Shown piece by piece: positions 18,118 to 26,709 of a stretch of DNA of 56,181 nt. The translations under genes and the position numbers were made by a program. Within the stretch, counting starts at the first letter, position 1. Every line of letters begins with the position of its first letter. The notes under the pieces were generated by a model. The model was not told where the DNA came from. It saw nothing but the letters and a program-made list of their open reading frames with translations, and made no database searches. The stretch comes from Yokenella regensburgei ATCC 49455 (GTDB lineage: Bacteria > Pseudomonadota > Gammaproteobacteria > Enterobacterales > Enterobacteriaceae), in assembly GCF_000735455.1 (NCBI RefSeq), contig NZ_JMPS01000036.1, forward strand, positions 1 through 56,181. Reading direction: 5' to 3'.

Positions 18118-18157
18118 TTGCCCTCACCCGCCCGGTGAGGGGTTGAGGTGAGGGCAA
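18118..18157. repeat. REP-like intergenic palindrome
   Basis: TTGCCCTCACC (18118-18128) pairs with GGTGAGGGCAA (18147-18157) around an 18-base loop, between iolD and iolG. It resembles the GC-rich, CCCTCAC/CCCTCTCC-bearing extragenic palindromes common in Enterobacter-like genomes; a related stem is at 26680-26699. The T-run lies on the wrong side for a terminator of iolD. Confidence 0.5.
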
Positions 18158-18172
18158 AAACGAAGGGAAAAA

Positions 18173-20098
18173 CTAGTACTGACGTGCGCGTTTCAGCTGC
18201 GCCTGAGTGGCTTCTGCCGCCTGCTGTACCGCCGGAGAGTGCGCCACCTGGGCATCGCCGGTACGCCACCATGCGGCATAGTCGTGGGTCATGGTTTTCG
18301 GCAGCACTTTGATATCGAGCAATGCCGGCCCCGGACAGGTGCGAACCTCCGCCAGCGCGGCCAGCAGGCTTGCTTCATCATGTACCCGCCAGGCGCGACA
18401 GCCGTAGCTCTCGGCGTTCTGCGCGAAATCCACCTTCACCAACGGGCCGTCAAGCCTGCCGCTGCGCGGATTACGCTTGCGGTTTTCGGTGCCAAAACTG
18501 CCCATTCCGTGGCCCATCTGCAGGTTATTGATACAGCCGAAACCGGCGTTATCGAACAGCAGTACGGTGACTTTAATTCCCTCCTGCACCGCCGTCTGTA
18601 GCTCGGAGTGCAGCATCATATACGAGCCGTCGCCCACCATGGCGTACACCGGCTGCTCGGGCATCGCGAGGCGTGCGCCGATAGCGGCGGCAATCTCGTA
18701 GCCCATGCAGGAGTATCCGTACTCGAGGTGATAGCTGTCCGGGGTGTGGACCTGCCACAGGCGCTGCAGATCGCCGGGCAGCGAGCCTGCGGCCCCCACC
18801 ACGATCGCGTCATCTTCAATATGCTGGTTAATAAGCCCCAGCACCCGGGTCTGGGTGAGGCGGGTATTGAGCGTTTCACCGTATTCCGCAAGCGCGGCAT
18901 CAAGATGCCCCGCGACTTCCGGTACGTCATCCGGCTGCCAGTCGCGCTGCCACAGCCGCTGCAGTTCATCATTCCATTCGGCTTTCGCCTGCGGGATCTC
19001 TGCCTGCCAGTCGCTGCGATAATCGGTCAGCGCCCCGCTGAGCGCCTTCAGGCCACAGCGGGCGTCGGCGATGAGCGGCGTAGCGTCGAGCTTCAGAGCA
19101 TCAAACTCCGCCACGTTCAGCAGTAAAAACTCAACGTCCGGATGTGCGAACAGCGCTTTCGAACCGGTGGTGAAATCGGTAAGGCGGGTGCCCACGCCAA
19201 TCACCAGATCCGCCTGCGGCGCAATCAGGTTCGCCGCCAGCCCCCCAGTCACCCCCAGCCCGCCGAGGTTGAGCGGGTGATCGCTCACCAGCGCCCCCTT
19301 CCCGGCCTGGGTTTCGGCAAATGGTAGATGGTATTTTTCAACAAACTGCTGCAGCGCCTGATGCGCGCCGGAGTAGCGAACCCCACCGCCGCAGACCACC
19401 AGCGGACGGCGCTTGCGGGCAATCAGCGCGCGCGCCTGCTCAAGCCTTGTCGCATCCGGCGGACGGCGTTCAATGTGATGCACCCGGCGGGCAAAGAAGC
19501 TCAGCGGATAGTCCCAGGCTTCGCCCTGCACGTCCTGCGGCAGGCAAATGGTCACCGCCCCGCAGTCCGCCGGGTCGGTCAGTACCCGCATGGCGCTCAG
19601 CATCGCGCTCATCAGCTGTTCCGGGCGATTGATGCGATCCCAGTAGCGGGAGACCGGGCGGAAGCAGTCGTTGGTGCTGATGCTCAGGTCGTGATACTGC
19701 TCAATCTGCTGCAGCACCGGGTCCGGCTGGCGGCTGGCGTAGATGTCGCCCGGCAGCAGCAGGAGCGGAATGCGGTTGGCTGTGGCGGTGGCAGCGGCGG
19801 TCACCATGTTTGCCGCCCCCGGCCCGACCGACGAGGTCACCGCGATCACCCGCTGGCGGCGATGCTGTTTGGCAAAGCCGGTGGCGATATGCGCGATCCC
19901 CTGTTCGTTGCAACCCTGGTACACCTTCAGATGCCCCGGATCCTGCTCCAGCGCCTGTCCCAGCCCCAGCACGTTGCCGTGACCGAAGATAGTCATGACG
20001 CCCTCCACGAAGGGCGTCTCCTGACCGTCTACCGACACATACTGCTGATTCAGAAAGCGGACCAGGGCCTGAGCCATGGTCATGCGTTCGGTTTTCAT
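18173..20098 (-). CDS. iolD: 3D-(3,5/4)-trihydroxycyclohexane-1,2-dione hydrolase
   Basis: IolD is a thiamine-diphosphate enzyme that opens the cyclohexane ring of the inositol-derived diketone. This 641-residue protein has the three-domain ThDP layout. The N-terminal segment has [17 protein letters not shown], the middle domain starts near [14 protein letters not shown], and the C-terminal ThDP motif begins at [14 protein letters not shown] and ends in [13 protein letters not shown]. It is the second gene of the iolA-iolD unit, 11 bases after iolA. The ATG of [10 protein letters not shown] is used, with a GGAGG-type site; an internal ATG six codons on is less likely. Confidence 0.95.
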   Translation of the reverse strand: MKTERMTMAQALVRFLNQQYVSVDGQETPFVEGVMTIFGHGNVLGLGQALEQDPGHLKVYQGCNEQGIAHIATGFAKQHRRQRVIAVTSSVGPGAANMVTAAATATANRIPLLLLPGDIYASRQPDPVLQQIEQYHDLSISTNDCFRPVSRYWDRINRPEQLMSAMLSAMRVLTDPADCGAVTICLPQDVQGEAWDYPLSFFARRVHHIERRPPDATRLEQARALIARKRRPLVVCGGGVRYSGAHQALQQFVEKYHLPFAETQAGKGALVSDHPLNLGGLGVTGGLAANLIAPQADLVIGVGTRLTDFTTGSKALFAHPDVEFLLLNVAEFDALKLDATPLIADARCGLKALSGALTDYRSDWQAEIPQAKAEWNDELQRLWQRDWQPDDVPEVAGHLDAALAEYGETLNTRLTQTRVLGLINQHIEDDAIVVGAAGSLPGDLQRLWQVHTPDSYHLEYGYSCMGYEIAAAIGARLAMPEQPVYAMVGDGSYMMLHSELQTAVQEGIKVTVLLFDNAGFGCINNLQMGHGMGSFGTENRKRNPRSGRLDGPLVKVDFAQNAESYGCRAWRVHDEASLLAALAEVRTCPGPALLDIKVLPKTMTHDYAAWWRTGDAQVAHSPAVQQAAEATQAQLKRARQY

Positions 20099-20109
20099 AA
20101 TCCCTCCTG

Positions 20110-21615
20110 TCAGCCCAGCGTCGGCATGGAGAATGCCGCCCCCTGATCTTGCTGCATTTCAGGCCAGCGGGCGGTGATGGTTTTCATACGGGTGTAGAAG
20201 CGCACGCCGTCGTGACCGTGGACGTTAAGCGGCCCGAAAATCGAGCGCTTCCAGCCGCCAAAGCTGTGGAACGCCATCGGTACCGGGATCGGTACGTTCA
20301 CCCCGACCATCCCGGCCTGCACCTCTTCGCAGAAGCGCCGCGCGCAGCCACCGTCGCGGGTAAAAATCGCCGAACCATTACCATATTCGTGGCGGTTAAT
20401 CAGATCCACCGCGCTCGCATAATCTGCAACGCGCACCACACAAAGTACCGGGCCGAAAATCTCTTCCTGATAAATCGTCATCTGTGGAGTGACGTTATCA
20501 AACAGCGTCGGGCCAACGAAGAAGCCCTGCTCGTGCCCCTTCACCTTCAGCCCACGACCGTCAACGCGAAGCACTGCGCCCTGCGCTTCGCCGCTGTCAA
20601 TGTAGCCAAGCACTTTGCTGCGATGCGCCGCCGAAATCAGCGGCCCCATTTCGTTTTCCGGGGTCTGGTCGAGCCCTGGCCCCACGCGCAGGGTCGCAAT
20701 TTGTTCTTCCAGACGTGCGCAAAGGTCGTTTGCGGTCTCTTCTCCTACCGCCAGCACCACCGACAGCGCCATGCAGCGCTCTCCCGCCGCACCGTAGGCC
20801 GCGCCCATGATCGCGCTGGTCGCCATTTTCATGTCTGCATCCGGCATCAGCACGCAGTGGTTTTTCGCCCCACCCAGCGCCTGACAGCGTTTGCCGTGGG
20901 CCGATGCGGTCTGGTAAATGTATTCCGCAATTGGCGTTGAACCGACGAAGCTCACCGCCTGCACGCGCGGGTCGGTCAGCAGCACGTCCACCGCTTCTTT
21001 GTCGCCCTGCACGACGTTGAACACGCCGTCCGGCAGGCCGGCCTCTTTCAGCAACTGTGCCAGCGCCAGCGCCAGAGACGGATCTTTCTCTGAAGGCTTC
21101 AGGACAAAGGTGTTGCCGGTGGCAAGGGCTATCGGGAACATCCACATCGGCACCATCGCCGGGAAGTTAAACGGGGTAATGCCCGCGCAGACGCCGAGCG
21201 GCTGCATCAGCGAGTGGCTGTCGACGCCGGTACCGACGTTAGCGGAGTGTTCGCCTTTTTGCAGATGCGGAATACCGCAGGCAAACTCCACCACCTCCAG
21301 TCCACGGGTCAGTTCGCCTACCGCGTCGGAATAGACTTTGCCGTGCTCTTCGCTAATGATGCGGGCCAGGCGCGGCATGTGCGCTTCGAGCAGGGCTTTA
21401 AAACGGAACATCACGCGTGCGCGCTTAAGCGGCGACTGCCGTGACCAGCCAGCAAACGCCTGCTGGGCGGCGGTGACCGCCTGCGCGGTTTCCTGGGCGC
21501 TACTCATGACCACCTGGCGAATGGGCTCGCCGCTGGCCGGGTTGAAGATCGTCTGAACGCGCTGGCCTGAACCGGTGACACATTCGCCGTGAATAAAATT
21601 CGCTACCGTCTCCAT
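20110..21615 (-). CDS. iolA: Methylmalonate/malonate-semialdehyde dehydrogenase (CoA-acylating)
   Basis: This 501-residue aldehyde dehydrogenase of the MmsA/IolA type converts malonate semialdehyde to acetyl-CoA with NAD and CoA, the last step of inositol breakdown. The family segment [16 protein letters not shown] is visible, as is the NAD-binding region around [13 protein letters not shown]. The catalytic cysteine is in [10 protein letters not shown], and [18 protein letters not shown] lies near the C-terminus. It leads a two-gene minus-strand unit with iolD and is divergent from the RpiR-type regulator. The call is secure. Confidence 0.95.
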   Translation of the reverse strand: METVANFIHGECVTGSGQRVQTIFNPASGEPIRQVVMSSAQETAQAVTAAQQAFAGWSRQSPLKRARVMFRFKALLEAHMPRLARIISEEHGKVYSDAVGELTRGLEVVEFACGIPHLQKGEHSANVGTGVDSHSLMQPLGVCAGITPFNFPAMVPMWMFPIALATGNTFVLKPSEKDPSLALALAQLLKEAGLPDGVFNVVQGDKEAVDVLLTDPRVQAVSFVGSTPIAEYIYQTASAHGKRCQALGGAKNHCVLMPDADMKMATSAIMGAAYGAAGERCMALSVVLAVGEETANDLCARLEEQIATLRVGPGLDQTPENEMGPLISAAHRSKVLGYIDSGEAQGAVLRVDGRGLKVKGHEQGFFVGPTLFDNVTPQMTIYQEEIFGPVLCVVRVADYASAVDLINRHEYGNGSAIFTRDGGCARRFCEEVQAGMVGVNVPIPVPMAFHSFGGWKRSIFGPLNVHGHDGVRFYTRMKTITARWPEMQQDQGAAFSMPTLG

Positions 21616-21663
21616 CCTGAACCCTCTCGCTGTTGTTAGGTGATTGTGACCAGAACACTGTAT

Positions 21664-21683
21664 ATGAAATAAACGTTCTATTT
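21664..21683 (+). promoter_or_regulatory. Predicted IolR operator in the iolA-iolR divergent region
   Basis: ATGAAATAAACGTTCTATTT matches the iolG upstream site at 18 of 20 positions. A further half-site, GAAATAAA, follows within ten bases. Its position between divergent genes suits control of both iolA and the regulator itself. Confidence 0.6.
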
Positions 21684-21770
21684 TAAGTTGAAATAAAACA
21701 AATATTGATTATTGTGATCAGCAATGGATTTTTATGTTGTAGAATGGACGGACGACCAAGAGAGGGAAAA

Positions 21771-22616
21771 ATGACCACAGCATCCAGCCTGAGTGAACTG
21801 CAGCAGCAGATCCGCGACCGCTATGACAGCCTGAGCAAACGCCTGCAGCAGGTATCCCGCTACGTACTGGATAACACCAACAGCGTGGCGTTCGACACCG
21901 TCGCGGTGATTGCCGAACGCGCGGACGTACCGCCCTCAACGCTCATCCGTTTCGCCAACGCCTTCGACTTCACCGGCTTCAACGAGATGAAACAGTTGTT
22001 TCGCATGAATCTGGTCGAAGAGACCGCCAGCTACAGCGACCGTGCGCGTCTGTTTCGCGAGATGGAAAGCGAGGCGGTTCCGGAGACGCCGCTCGATATT
22101 CTGCAGGAGTTTGCCCGCTCTAACGCCCAGTCATTACAGCAGCTGGCGGCCCGCACCGAACCGCAGATGCTGCAACGCGCGGTCAACCTGCTGGGGCAGG
22201 CAGAAACCATCTACGTGGTTGGTCTGCGCCGCTCGTTCAGCGTTGCCACCTATCTGACCTACGCCCTGAGCCATCTTGAGTGCCGCCCGGTCCTGCTCGA
22301 CGGCATGGGCGGAATGCTGCGTGAACAGGTCGGACGCATTAAAGCGCAGGATATTGTGGTTTCGGTGAGTTTTTCACCCTACGCCGAAGAGACGCTGATG
22401 GTCAGCGAAATGGCCGCTAAAGCCGGTGCCCGACAGATTGTTATCACCGACAGCCAGCTTAGCCCGCTCGCCACCTTCAGCGATTTGTGCTTTGTGGTGA
22501 AAGAGGCGCAGGTAGACGCCTTCCGCTCTCAGTCGGCAACGCTGTGTCTGGTACAGTCGCTGGTCGTGGCGCTGGCTTATCAGCAGGGGAACCTGAAGAG
22601 CGAGATACCGCGCTAA
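21771..22616 (+). CDS. iolR: RpiR-family regulator of inositol genes
   Basis: This 281-residue protein has an N-terminal RpiR helix-turn-helix (about residues 1-77, with AERADVPPSTLIRFANAFDFTGF) and a C-terminal SIS sugar-phosphate-binding domain (around YVVGLRRSFSVATYL and VSFSPYAEETLMV). In Salmonella an RpiR-type IolR represses the iol genes and is released by a pathway intermediate; the same role is expected here. I chose ATG 21771, not the upstream ATG at 21705, because family members start near this point, a GAGAGGG site precedes it, and the earlier codons would cross the predicted operator region. It is divergent from iolA-iolD. Confidence 0.88.
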   Translation: MTTASSLSELQQQIRDRYDSLSKRLQQVSRYVLDNTNSVAFDTVAVIAERADVPPSTLIRFANAFDFTGFNEMKQLFRMNLVEETASYSDRARLFREMESEAVPETPLDILQEFARSNAQSLQQLAARTEPQMLQRAVNLLGQAETIYVVGLRRSFSVATYLTYALSHLECRPVLLDGMGGMLREQVGRIKAQDIVVSVSFSPYAEETLMVSEMAAKAGARQIVITDSQLSPLATFSDLCFVVKEAQVDAFRSQSATLCLVQSLVVALAYQQGNLKSEIPR

Positions 22617-22618
22617 AT

Positions 22619-22645
22619 TTAAGTTTCCACCCGTCACGCCGATAG
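22619..22645 (+). promoter_or_regulatory. Sigma-28 (FliA) promoter of the chemoreceptor gene
   Basis: TTAAGTTT (22619-22626), an 11-base spacer and GCCGATAG (22638-22645) match the class 3 flagellar promoter consensus TAAAGTTT-N11-GCCGATAA with two differences. It lies 41 bases before the chemoreceptor start. Confidence 0.85.
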
Positions 22646-22686
22646 TCATTTATTGAGCGCTTCTGCTTAACAAATGGACTGTCGTC

Positions 22687-24261
22687 ATGCTGAAAAATGT
22701 ACGCGTTATTACCGGAATCGTTATCGCCCTTGGCATTTTTTGTCTGCTGCAGGCGGTCACCGGAGGCCTGTTTTACTCTGCGGTCAACAGCGATCGCCTG
22801 AACTTCCAGAGTTCAGGCGTGCTGAACGCCCAGCAGGAGAACCTGAGCGAGAGCGTGAATACGCTTATTAAAACCCGAGTGACCGTTACCCGCGTGGCGA
22901 TCCGCTTTCTCAAGAATCAGCGCGATCCGGCTTCGCTTGCGGCGATCGACAAACTGCTGAACACCGCCAACACCTCGCTGGCGAAGGCCGAGAGCGACTA
23001 CAAAATCTGGCAGAGCCTGCCGCCGGTGGCAGGGCAAAATCCGGAACAGGCCGCAGCGATGGCGAAATCGTGGCAACAAATGCACGACGTACTGCGCCAG
23101 TCGATTGATTTCCTGAAAGCCGATAACTATCAGGCCTATGGCGATCTCGATGCCCAGCAGGCGCAGGATGACGCCGAAGCCGCCTACAGTCAGTGGCGCA
23201 GCACCAATAACACGCTGCTGAAAGCCGCCGCCGACACCAACCAGAACAACTTCACCCGTATGCTATGGACGCTCGGCAGTATTCTGCTGGCGGTGGTGGC
23301 AGTACTGGTGGTTATCTGGCTTGGGCTGCAGCATCTGCTGCTGAAACCGCTTAACAGCATCATGAATCATATCCGCACCATCACTCACGGTGATTTGACG
23401 CACACCATCACCATCGACAGCCGCAACGAGATGGGCCAGCTGGCAAGCGGTCTGCACGAGATGCAGCAGTCGCTGGTGACCACCGTCAGCGCCGTGCGTA
23501 GCAGCACCGATTCCATCTACACCGGCGCAGGTGAAATCGCCGCCGGGAGCAATGACCTCTCTTCACGCACCGAACAGCAGGCCGCTTCACTGGAAGAAAC
23601 CGCCGCCAGCATGGAACAGCTGACCGCAACGGTAAAACAGAACACCGACAACGCGCGTCAGGCAACGCTGCTGGCAAAAACGGCTTCAGAAACCGCGGCC
23701 CGCGGTGGACGGGTGGTCGATCACGTTGTTCACACCATGAACGATATCTCCGACAGTTCGCAGCAGATTGCGCACATTACCGGCGTAATTGACGGTATTG
23801 CCTTCCAGACCAATATTCTGGCTCTCAACGCTGCGGTGGAAGCCGCGCGCGCCGGGGAACAGGGCCGGGGCTTTGCGGTAGTGGCCGGAGAGGTGCGAAC
23901 GCTGGCCAGCCGCAGCGCCCAGGCGGCAAAAGAGATTAAGGGGCTTATCGAGAACTCAGTTAACCGGGTGAATACCGGTACCAGCCAGGTGGCTGAAGCC
24001 GGGGATACGATGAAAGAAATCGTCGCCGCCGTCGCGCACGTGACGAACATCATGAGTGAAATTGCCTCCGCCTCTGATGAGCAGAGCCGGGGCATTGAAC
24101 AGGTGAGCCTCGCGGTGTCGCAGATGGATAGCGTAACCCAGCAGAACGCCTCGCTGGTGCAGGAATCAGCCGCGGCTGCCGCCGCGCTGGAAGATCAGGC
24201 CGAACAGCTGCGCCAGGCGGTGGCGGCATTTCGTCTGAACGCACAGGCGACCCTCTCCTGA
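22687..24261 (+). CDS. Methyl-accepting chemotaxis protein
   Basis: This 524-residue transmembrane chemoreceptor has a first membrane helix at about residues 7-30, and a periplasmic four-helix (TarH-like) sensor up to about 190. The sensor shows the arginine-spaced segment TRVTVTRVAIRF, as in Tar/Tsr ligand sites. A second helix lies near MLWTLGSILLAVVAVLVVI, followed by a HAMP domain and the signalling hairpin with FQTNILALNAAVEAARAG at its tip. No C-terminal NWETF-type tether is present, so it should depend on other receptors for methylation. It is transcribed from a flagellar promoter. Being next to iolR hints at, but does not prove, taxis toward inositol. Confidence 0.93.
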   Translation: MLKNVRVITGIVIALGIFCLLQAVTGGLFYSAVNSDRLNFQSSGVLNAQQENLSESVNTLIKTRVTVTRVAIRFLKNQRDPASLAAIDKLLNTANTSLAKAESDYKIWQSLPPVAGQNPEQAAAMAKSWQQMHDVLRQSIDFLKADNYQAYGDLDAQQAQDDAEAAYSQWRSTNNTLLKAAADTNQNNFTRMLWTLGSILLAVVAVLVVIWLGLQHLLLKPLNSIMNHIRTITHGDLTHTITIDSRNEMGQLASGLHEMQQSLVTTVSAVRSSTDSIYTGAGEIAAGSNDLSSRTEQQAASLEETAASMEQLTATVKQNTDNARQATLLAKTASETAARGGRVVDHVVHTMNDISDSSQQIAHITGVIDGIAFQTNILALNAAVEAARAGEQGRGFAVVAGEVRTLASRSAQAAKEIKGLIENSVNRVNTGTSQVAEAGDTMKEIVAAVAHVTNIMSEIASASDEQSRGIEQVSLAVSQMDSVTQQNASLVQESAAAAAALEDQAEQLRQAVAAFRLNAQATLS

Positions 24262-24272
24262 CGGAGAGGGTC
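24249..24272. terminator. Hairpin between convergent chemoreceptor and yahJ genes
   Basis: GACCCTCTCC (24249-24258) pairs with GGAGAGGGTC (24263-24272); the receptor's TGA stop is in the loop. It probably terminates both genes, though T-runs are short. The stem belongs to the same CCCTCTCC family as the repeat at 26680-26699. Confidence 0.6.
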
Positions 24273-24280
24273 ATTTCGCC

Positions 24281-25663
24281 TCAGACGTTAACGCTGCCCC
24301 ATACCATCTTCCCTTTGTGGAAGGTGGCGGTGCGCGGCGAAATACGGGCAACGGCTTCGGCAGAGCAAGAGGCGTCCACCAGCACAAAGCTGGCGTCATC
24401 CTGCGCTTTCGGCCAGACGCGCTCGCCTTTATCGTTCAGCGGCAGCACGTCGCCCGTCGCGATAGCGAGCGAGCGGGAGAGGTTTTGCTCGTTCGGGTGG
24501 ATGTAGAGCTGGGCGTAGAGGTTCGCTTTCTCCAGCATGTCGCCCAGACCAAACGGTGACCAGTGATCAATCACACTGTCGGTGCCGGTCATCACGAAAA
24601 CGCCCTTCTCACGCAGCTGCTGCAGCGGCATGTGCAGGGTGCCAATCGGCACCGTCGAGGCTATCGTAATTTGCTGCGCCGCCATGCGGGTGGCCAGCGT
24701 ATCAACCTGCTGCTCGTTGAGCGTCGCCAGCGCGAAAGCGTGGCTGATGGTCAGTTTACCCTTCAGTTCCGGCGTTTTCTCGACGGTTTCCACCATGTAG
24801 TTTACGGCGGCAACGCCTGCCGGGCTGGTCTCGTGGAGGTGGATATCCACCCCTTTGTTGTAATCCAGCGCGATGCGGAACATGGTATCGAGCGATTTTT
24901 CCATCGCCCCGTCGACGTTGGTCGGATCCAGGCCGCCGACGTAGTGTGCCCCGGCCTGCATCGCGTCACGCATCAGCGGCTCTGATTTTGACAGCAACAG
25001 CCCGTGCTGAGGGAAGGCCACGATTTCACAGTCGAACCCTGCCTGACGACGCGCCAGCACCGCCTGCAGGTTTTCCAGATTTTTAAGACCGGAAACCGGT
25101 TCGATGTTGCAGTGGCTGCGCGCAACGGTCGAGCCTTTCGACTGGATAAGATCGATGAGCTTTTCTGCCCGTTCCTGGGTGTAGGGCTGCAGCTGCGGCA
25201 GCATCTTCTGCTCCAGTTTGATCATATCCTGAATCGTGGTACCCGCTGGGCGGTTCAGCGAGCGCCACGGCCCGCCGTAAAAGGTTTTGTCGAGGTGGAT
25301 ATGCATGTCGCGCATCGCCGGTAGCATCAGCTTGCCGCCGGCATCGTAGCTCGGAAGCGTCGCGTCAGGGTGGCTCTTGTTATCGCGCAGGGCAACAATT
25401 TTGCCGTTCTCAATTTCAACCGTCTGCAGTTCAGTCCGGGTATGAGCTGCGCTGCCGTTCTCGTAGTCAAATCCGGTTTCGAGACGGACGTTGTCCAGGT
25501 AGTAATGGGTATCGTCGAGAGTCATGGTTCCTTTCACTTCACAGTTTGCCACGCCAGGAGTGGCAGCATACGCCACCTGGGAGGTGGCGCCAAACAGCGC
25601 GGCGGCGGTGACCATTTTGCCGCTCTGGCTGAGAAATTCACGGCGGCTTTTATTTTCGCTCAT
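24281..25663 (-). CDS. yahJ: YahJ, Tat-exported amidohydrolase/deaminase
   Basis: This 460-residue metal-dependent hydrolase of the cytosine-deaminase-like family closely resembles E. coli YahJ. A twin-arginine signal, SRREFLSQSGKM, and a hydrophobic stretch ending in AYA (about residue 30) predict export. Metal ligands are visible in MHIHLDKT, in RSHCNIEP, in DIHLHETSP and in TGTDSVIDHW. I chose ATG 25663 (AGGAAG upstream, normal Tat length) over an upstream start that would add 84 residues of out-of-family sequence. It ends the yah operon. The substrate is unknown; a ring-amide or imine of a nucleobase-like compound would fit the permease and carbamoyl-transfer genes beside it. Confidence 0.88.
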   Translation of the reverse strand: MSENKSRREFLSQSGKMVTAAALFGATSQVAYAATPGVANCEVKGTMTLDDTHYYLDNVRLETGFDYENGSAAHTRTELQTVEIENGKIVALRDNKSHPDATLPSYDAGGKLMLPAMRDMHIHLDKTFYGGPWRSLNRPAGTTIQDMIKLEQKMLPQLQPYTQERAEKLIDLIQSKGSTVARSHCNIEPVSGLKNLENLQAVLARRQAGFDCEIVAFPQHGLLLSKSEPLMRDAMQAGAHYVGGLDPTNVDGAMEKSLDTMFRIALDYNKGVDIHLHETSPAGVAAVNYMVETVEKTPELKGKLTISHAFALATLNEQQVDTLATRMAAQQITIASTVPIGTLHMPLQQLREKGVFVMTGTDSVIDHWSPFGLGDMLEKANLYAQLYIHPNEQNLSRSLAIATGDVLPLNDKGERVWPKAQDDASFVLVDASCSAEAVARISPRTATFHKGKMVWGSVNV

Positions 25664-25686
25664 TATCTTCTTCCTTTTATCGCGTT

Positions 25687-26637
25687 TCAGGCATGCACAA
25701 TATGGGTTCCGGTTTCCCCGCGCAGAGCGGCAGGTAAGCACTCCGGAGTGGTGATAATCACGCGTTTGCCACCGTGGTGGAGGAACGCCAGGCTGGCGAC
25801 AATTTTTGGCAGCATGCTGCCCGGTGGGAAGTGTCCTTCTTCCATATAACGGGTCATGTCGGCGATGTTGACCACGTCCAGCGCCCGCTGCTGCGGTTTG
25901 CCGAAGTGAACGCACACCTTCTCAACGCCGGTGGTGATAACCAGGATATCGGCACGGATCTCGCGCGCCAGCAGCGCGGTGGAGAGATCTTTATCGATCA
26001 CCGCATCAACGCTGTGATAATCACCTTCCGGGCTGCGCACCACCGGGATCCCGCCGCCACCGGCGCCAATCACCACGAATCCCTGCGCGGTCAGGGTTTT
26101 AATCGCCTCCGCCTCGACAATGCATTTCGGCTCTGGTGAAGCCACGACCCGGCGATAACCGCGCCCGGAGTCTTCAACAAAGCGCCAGTCCGGGTGCTGC
26201 TCCTGCAGGACGTCACGCTGGGCTTCGCTCAGGAACGCGCCAATGGGTTTCGCCGGATGTGCGAAGCCAGGATCCTGCGGGTCTACTTCAACCTGAGTGA
26301 CCACCGTGACGGCTTTCTGCTCTCCCCGCCGCGCCAGGCGATTATTCAACGCCTGTTGAATAAGATAGCCAATTCCGCCCTGAGTGTCCGCGACGCAGTT
26401 GGCGAGCGGCGTCAGCGGTAATCCTTCCTGCTCGTGGGCAATTTCCGCACGCCGCAGGTCGAGCCCCACCTGCGGGCCGTTACCGTGGGTTAGCACAATG
26501 TTGTAATCCGAGGCCAGCATCTCCAGCACCGTATCTGCCACCGCTTTGACCGCTTCCGCCTGATGTTCAATCGACTGACGGGCGTTATCTTTAATAATGC
26601 TGTTGCCACCGATGGCAACCACCACGAGTTCTTTCAT
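25687..26637 (-). CDS. yahI: YahI, carbamate kinase
   Basis: This 316-residue amino-acid-kinase-fold protein is of the carbamate kinase family, close to E. coli YahI. It begins with VVVAIGGNSIIKDN and has THGNGPQVG, VIGAGGGGIPVV and the conserved DKDLSTALLA. It makes ATP and carbamate from carbamoyl phosphate and ADP. I chose ATG 26637, preceded by AAGGAAAA, over an in-frame upstream ATG. It follows a permease gene and yahG/yahF/yahE, the likely carbamoyltransferase subunits, so the operon should conserve energy by substrate-level phosphorylation. Confidence 0.93.
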   Translation of the reverse strand: MKELVVVAIGGNSIIKDNARQSIEHQAEAVKAVADTVLEMLASDYNIVLTHGNGPQVGLDLRRAEIAHEQEGLPLTPLANCVADTQGGIGYLIQQALNNRLARRGEQKAVTVVTQVEVDPQDPGFAHPAKPIGAFLSEAQRDVLQEQHPDWRFVEDSGRGYRRVVASPEPKCIVEAEAIKTLTAQGFVVIGAGGGGIPVVRSPEGDYHSVDAVIDKDLSTALLAREIRADILVITTGVEKVCVHFGKPQQRALDVVNIADMTRYMEEGHFPPGSMLPKIVASLAFLHHGGKRVIITTPECLPAALRGETGTHIVHA

Positions 26638-26679
26638 CTGTTTTCCTTTGGATGGTGCGCTCTGCTCCCCTCGCCACAA

Positions 26680-26699
26680 CCCTCTCCCGGGGGAGAGGG
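26680..26699. repeat. REP-like palindrome between permease gene and yahI
   Basis: CCCTCTCCC (26680-26688) and GGGAGAGGG (26691-26699) form a nine-base palindrome in the gap between two genes of the same operon. The flanks (CTCGCCACAAC before, AGGGCG after) match the abundant CCCTCACC...CCCTCTCC intergenic element type of these bacteria. It may modulate transcript stability. Confidence 0.5.
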
Positions 26700-26709
26700 A
26701 GGGCGAAAG

